Shown here piece by piece: positions 61,164 through 64,000 of a DNA stretch of 64,000 nucleotides. Below the pieces are notes generated by a model. That model did no database searches. It was not told where the DNA came from and saw nothing but the letters and a program-made list of their open reading frames with translations. This DNA is from Halomonas sp. S3-1-1 (GTDB lineage Bacteria > Pseudomonadota > Gammaproteobacteria > Pseudomonadales > Halomonadaceae), in contig NZ_JALGBZ010000008.1 of the NCBI RefSeq assembly GCF_023757625.1, positions 1-64,000 on the forward strand, given 5' to 3'. The position numbers were made by a program, and so were the translations under genes. How positions within the stretch are numbered: position 1 is the first letter of the stretch; the number at the start of each line of letters is the position of its first letter.

Positions 61164-62491
61164 TGAATAGTCTAGCTCTGGGCAAGCTGCGCGTACGCGC
61201 GAGTAAATTCAGCAAAAGTAGTTTCGTGCGCAACGTTGTTGCCGTGGCAACGGGCATAGCAGCGGCTCAGGCCATTTCGCTTGCTTTTATGCCGTTTCTT
61301 ACTCGGCTTTACGGCCCCGAGGCGTTCGGTGCGCTCGCCGCATTCACGGCAGTGATCAATATCATTTCACCCATTGCCACACTTGGCTATGCCAATGCGA
61401 TCGTGATGCCGCAAACCGAGGAGGGGGCTACGGCGGTCGCTCGGCTGTCACTCATTTGTGCTTCTATCATGGCACCGGTCGCGCTTGTGATCGTTTTGCT
61501 TTTTCGCGCACCGATTGCCCACTCGTTGGGGCTGGAAGCAGCACCGTACTTGTTGTATCTGATACCCGTGGCTTTACTGTTAAGTGCACTATTGTCAGTG
61601 GCAAACCAGTCCGCTATTCGAGAGGGGCTTTTCAAGCAAAAGGCGCGCTCCTACGTAGCCAGTACGTTTTTAATGAATCTGGGGAAATTGGCCGGTGGTC
61701 TTTTAGCCCCTTACGGCTTGCTGCTGATTATTATCATGATAGGGGGCAAGGCGCTTAACTTCACCATGTTGCTTTCCCGCGTCCCCAAAAAAGGCGCTTT
61801 CGAGGTGCGCCGCTGGTTCGGACGTGCAGGTATTCGCAAGGCCGCGATCGAACAGCGTGATTTTGTGCTCTATCGCATGCCGCAAAGCATGATTAATGCA
61901 GCGTCTCTCGGACTTCCGGTGCTCGTCCTGACTTCCTTGTTCAGCGCTTCCATTGCCGGGCAATACTCCATCACCACATTGGTTCTCGGCGCGCCGATCA
62001 TGCTGCTTGGGCAATCCGTGCTGGAGGTTTTTTTCCCCCGCGTCACAGAAGCCGTTCGTCGAAATCCCGCGAACGCGTTGCCGTTGATACAGCGTGCCAC
62101 GCTTGGGATGGCGTGCATCGGGATTGTTCCCTTTGGTGTCATCGCTTTATGGGGGGACATCTTGCTTCCCTGGTTCTTTGGCGATGAATGGCTGCGTGCT
62201 GGTGAATACTCGCGTTGGGTTGCCTTATGGATGGCTAGCGTTTTAGCGACCCGACCCGCGGTCTCTTCAATGCCGGTATTGCGCATGCAGGGAACACTTC
62301 TCATTTATGAAGTCGCTATTACTGCTGCTCGGGTACTGTCGCTTTTCATTGGCGCCAATCTCGGGAACGACATCGTCGCAGTAGCGGTTTTTGCGCTCGT
62401 TAATGTAGCAGGATACCTGGTGCTTCTCTTACTCGTTTTGAGAAAGGCAGCGGCAATAAAACGGAGAGGCAACGATGCTTACATCACTTAA
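61163..62491 (+). CDS. Oligosaccharide flippase (Wzx type)
   Basis: A 442-residue membrane protein of the MATE/MOP superfamily with about twelve hydrophobic segments, opening with VVAVATGIAAAQAISLAFMPFLTRLYGPEAFG, the usual Wzx start. It probably flips the lipid-linked repeat unit to the periplasm for Wzy polymerisation and Wza/Wzc export. The ATG at 61163 overlaps the preceding stop; a TTG one codon earlier is possible. Its end overlaps the next gene by 17 bases. Confidence 0.88.
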   Translation: MNSLALGKLRVRASKFSKSSFVRNVVAVATGIAAAQAISLAFMPFLTRLYGPEAFGALAAFTAVINIISPIATLGYANAIVMPQTEEGATAVARLSLICASIMAPVALVIVLLFRAPIAHSLGLEAAPYLLYLIPVALLLSALLSVANQSAIREGLFKQKARSYVASTFLMNLGKLAGGLLAPYGLLLIIIMIGGKALNFTMLLSRVPKKGAFEVRRWFGRAGIRKAAIEQRDFVLYRMPQSMINAASLGLPVLVLTSLFSASIAGQYSITTLVLGAPIMLLGQSVLEVFFPRVTEAVRRNPANALPLIQRATLGMACIGIVPFGVIALWGDILLPWFFGDEWLRAGEYSRWVALWMASVLATRPAVSSMPVLRMQGTLLIYEVAITAARVLSLFIGANLGNDIVAVAVFALVNVAGYLVLLLLVLRKAAAIKRRGNDAYIT

Positions 62492-63554
62492 AAGTAAAAT
62501 ACCCTTATCGATCAAGCAAAAATTGCAAGGCGTGCTGTCTGCACGACGCATGCAGCTTCCCGACGCGCCACGCTGCTTCGTCTTTTTGGCAGCGGACTAT
62601 GGAAACATAGGCGATCTTGCGATCACGGCTGCGCAACAAAACTATCTTTCGCGGCACCTGCCCAACCATCAACTCGTATCGGTGCCCATTAGCGATACAC
62701 GGGCAGTGATTCGCTCGATACGCAAAAAAGCGGTCAAGGAAGACGTCGTCACGATCATCGGTGGCGGCAACATGGGGTCTTTGTATCCTGATATCGAAGC
62801 GTTGCGACAGCTGGTCATTCGTTCCTTTCCACGCAATCGGGTGGTGTGTTTCCCCCAGACGCTTGATTGGGATGACTCCGAGCAGTCTCAGCGTGCGGTC
62901 GACAGAATTGTGCGGGTATATTCGAGGCATCAAAACCTTTATCTACACGCGCGCGAAGCCGTGAGCTTTGAAAAACTCAAAAAGCTGTTTGCCGACCATA
63001 AAAAGCCGGCAGTGCGTTTTGTTCCCGATATCGTTCTCAGCGCGACGGCCGTCGATTTCGGGGTCAATAATAGTGTCGAGCCACGTGGAGCGCTGCTTTG
63101 TTTGCGAGACGATCGTGAGCGTTCGTTAAGCGATCATCAGCATCAAACGCTTTTGAAAGCTCTCACCGATGCAGGACTGGTGACCGAGGTAACCGATACC
63201 CATGCAGGTGGCTCGTGCCTTTCTTCAGAACGCTGTGCCGAATTACTGCAGGGAAAACTCAGTCAGTTTCAAAGTGCGCAGCTTGTGGTAACCGACCGCC
63301 TTCATGGCATGATCCTGGCCGCACTGGCGGGAACTCCGTGCCTGGTTTTACCCAACTCCAACCATAAGATTCGTCAAACCTGGACAGACTGGTTGCGTGA
63401 TGTTCCTCAAGTACGCTTTTTAGAGCTTGGCGAGCTTTCCAATATCGACGGGATCGTTCAAGACGTTCTCGCCATCCCGCGTCGCGAGCCTGCACACCCA
63501 GTGATAGAACCCGCACATTATAACGATCTCCGTATGGCGGTTGCTGATTCATGA
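62475..63554 (+). CDS. Polysaccharide pyruvyltransferase family protein
   Basis: A 359-residue soluble enzyme of the CsaB/WcaK/EpsO family. The first Rossmann half has FLAADYGNIGDLAITAAQQ and IIGGGNMGSLYPD (about 95); the second has TDRLHGMILAALAGTPCLVLPNSNHKI (about 275, in parts). It probably transfers a pyruvyl ketal to a sugar of the repeat unit, giving the polymer an acidic group. It overlaps the flippase gene upstream and the glycosyltransferase gene downstream (ATGA). Confidence 0.88.
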   Translation: MLTSLKSKIPLSIKQKLQGVLSARRMQLPDAPRCFVFLAADYGNIGDLAITAAQQNYLSRHLPNHQLVSVPISDTRAVIRSIRKKAVKEDVVTIIGGGNMGSLYPDIEALRQLVIRSFPRNRVVCFPQTLDWDDSEQSQRAVDRIVRVYSRHQNLYLHAREAVSFEKLKKLFADHKKPAVRFVPDIVLSATAVDFGVNNSVEPRGALLCLRDDRERSLSDHQHQTLLKALTDAGLVTEVTDTHAGGSCLSSERCAELLQGKLSQFQSAQLVVTDRLHGMILAALAGTPCLVLPNSNHKIRQTWTDWLRDVPQVRFLELGELSNIDGIVQDVLAIPRREPAHPVIEPAHYNDLRMAVADS

Positions 63555-64000
63555 TTTCTGACACCTCTCCACTGGTATCCATTATTGTTCCCGTTTTCAA
63601 CGTTGAGTTTTATCTCTACGAATGCCTGGATTCGGTTCGTCGCCAAACCTACGGCCGCCTTGAAATCATCGTGGTAGAGGACTGCTCGACCGATGGATCG
63701 CTGGCCAAGCTCGATGCCCACCTTGAAGACGACCGCGTACGCGTGATTCAACACGACACGAATTCGGGGTTGTCGGCGGCACGAAATACCGGTATCGAAG
63801 CCGCCCAGGGTGAGTTTGTGCTGTTCGTGGATTCGGATGATGCGATCGCACCGGAACTGGTCGAGACATGCCTTGCTCGAGCGATCGAAACTGAGGCTGA
63901 TGTGGTGATGTTCGATTTTGCTGTTTTCCATGACGGCGAACCGCTGCCGGGGAGCGACGGGCGTATCGATATGCATCAAGCACGCTCGCTTACCGAGGTC
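63551..64000 (+). CDS. Family 2 glycosyltransferase (cut by the window end)
   Basis: The first 150 residues of a GT-A enzyme: VSIIVPVFNVEFYLYECLDSV, a nucleotide-binding IVVEDCSTDGS, GLSAARNTGIEAAQGEFVLFVDSDD with the metal-binding DSDD, then ELVETCLARA. The ATG overlaps the preceding stop by three bases, so the EPS operon continues past the window. Acceptor and sugar cannot be told from this part. Confidence 0.92.
   Translation, partial: MISDTSPLVSIIVPVFNVEFYLYECLDSVRRQTYGRLEIIVVEDCSTDGSLAKLDAHLEDDRVRVIQHDTNSGLSAARNTGIEAAQGEFVLFVDSDDAIAPELVETCLARAIETEADVVMFDFAVFHDGEPLPGSDGRIDMHQARSLTEV

Overview
The window reads as chromosome of a halophilic gammaproteobacterium of the Halomonas type. This is inferred from the high G+C, the acidic protein composition, and gene orders such as hisB-hisH-hisA-hisF, selD-selU, pepA/holC/valS, divergent pepA and lptFG, and bfd-bfr. 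Names rest on reading motifs and remembered family features; no database search was run.

Layout. Positions 1-160 are the end of an rRNA operon (5S rRNA and terminator). Positions 430-14800 are core genes: hisC, an NlpE-like lipoprotein, radA, selD-selU, a glutamine-amidotransferase-like protein lacking its catalytic cysteine, a DUF416 protein, hisBHAF, a GNAT protein, an AsmA protein, mutY and yggX. Three tRNA genes (Phe, Gln, Thr) follow at 14941-15244. Directly behind them is an A+T-rich accessory block (about 15310-18830). It holds an FRG-domain gene, the decayed remains of a phage-type DNA adenine methylase, and a membrane-anchored DUF4041/GIY-YIG nuclease of the SNIPE anti-phage type.

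Positions 18860-36550 are again mostly housekeeping: a solute-binding protein, two deaminases, valS, holC, a branched-chain aminotransferase, pepA, lptFG, bfd, bfr, a CstA carrier, sodC, truC, tcdA and a persulfide-dioxygenase-like hydrolase.

The most interesting region is 37773-49677. A tight minus-strand operon encodes a SnoaL-like protein, an isocitrate-lyase/PEP-mutase-family lyase, a cysteine amidohydrolase, two allantoinase/imidase-like NodB-fold hydrolases and a fumarate-reductase-like flavoprotein. It diverges from a GntR/UTRA regulator and a second-type LeuC/LeuD pair, followed by a TRAP transporter. Read together these suggest a catabolic route: cyclic imide (or similar N-ring) to half-amide, to a substituted maleate, to a substituted malate, to pyruvate plus a carboxylic acid. 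This is a hypothesis. Candidate operators and two short tandem-repeat arrays lie in its control regions.

Positions 49733-51901 hold a LysR regulator and a PRISE-type reductase. Positions 52040-64000 are an exopolysaccharide locus: gfcABCD (yjbEFGH) on the minus strand, and wza-wzb-wzc, a flippase, a pyruvyltransferase-family protein and a glycosyltransferase cut by the window end on the plus strand.
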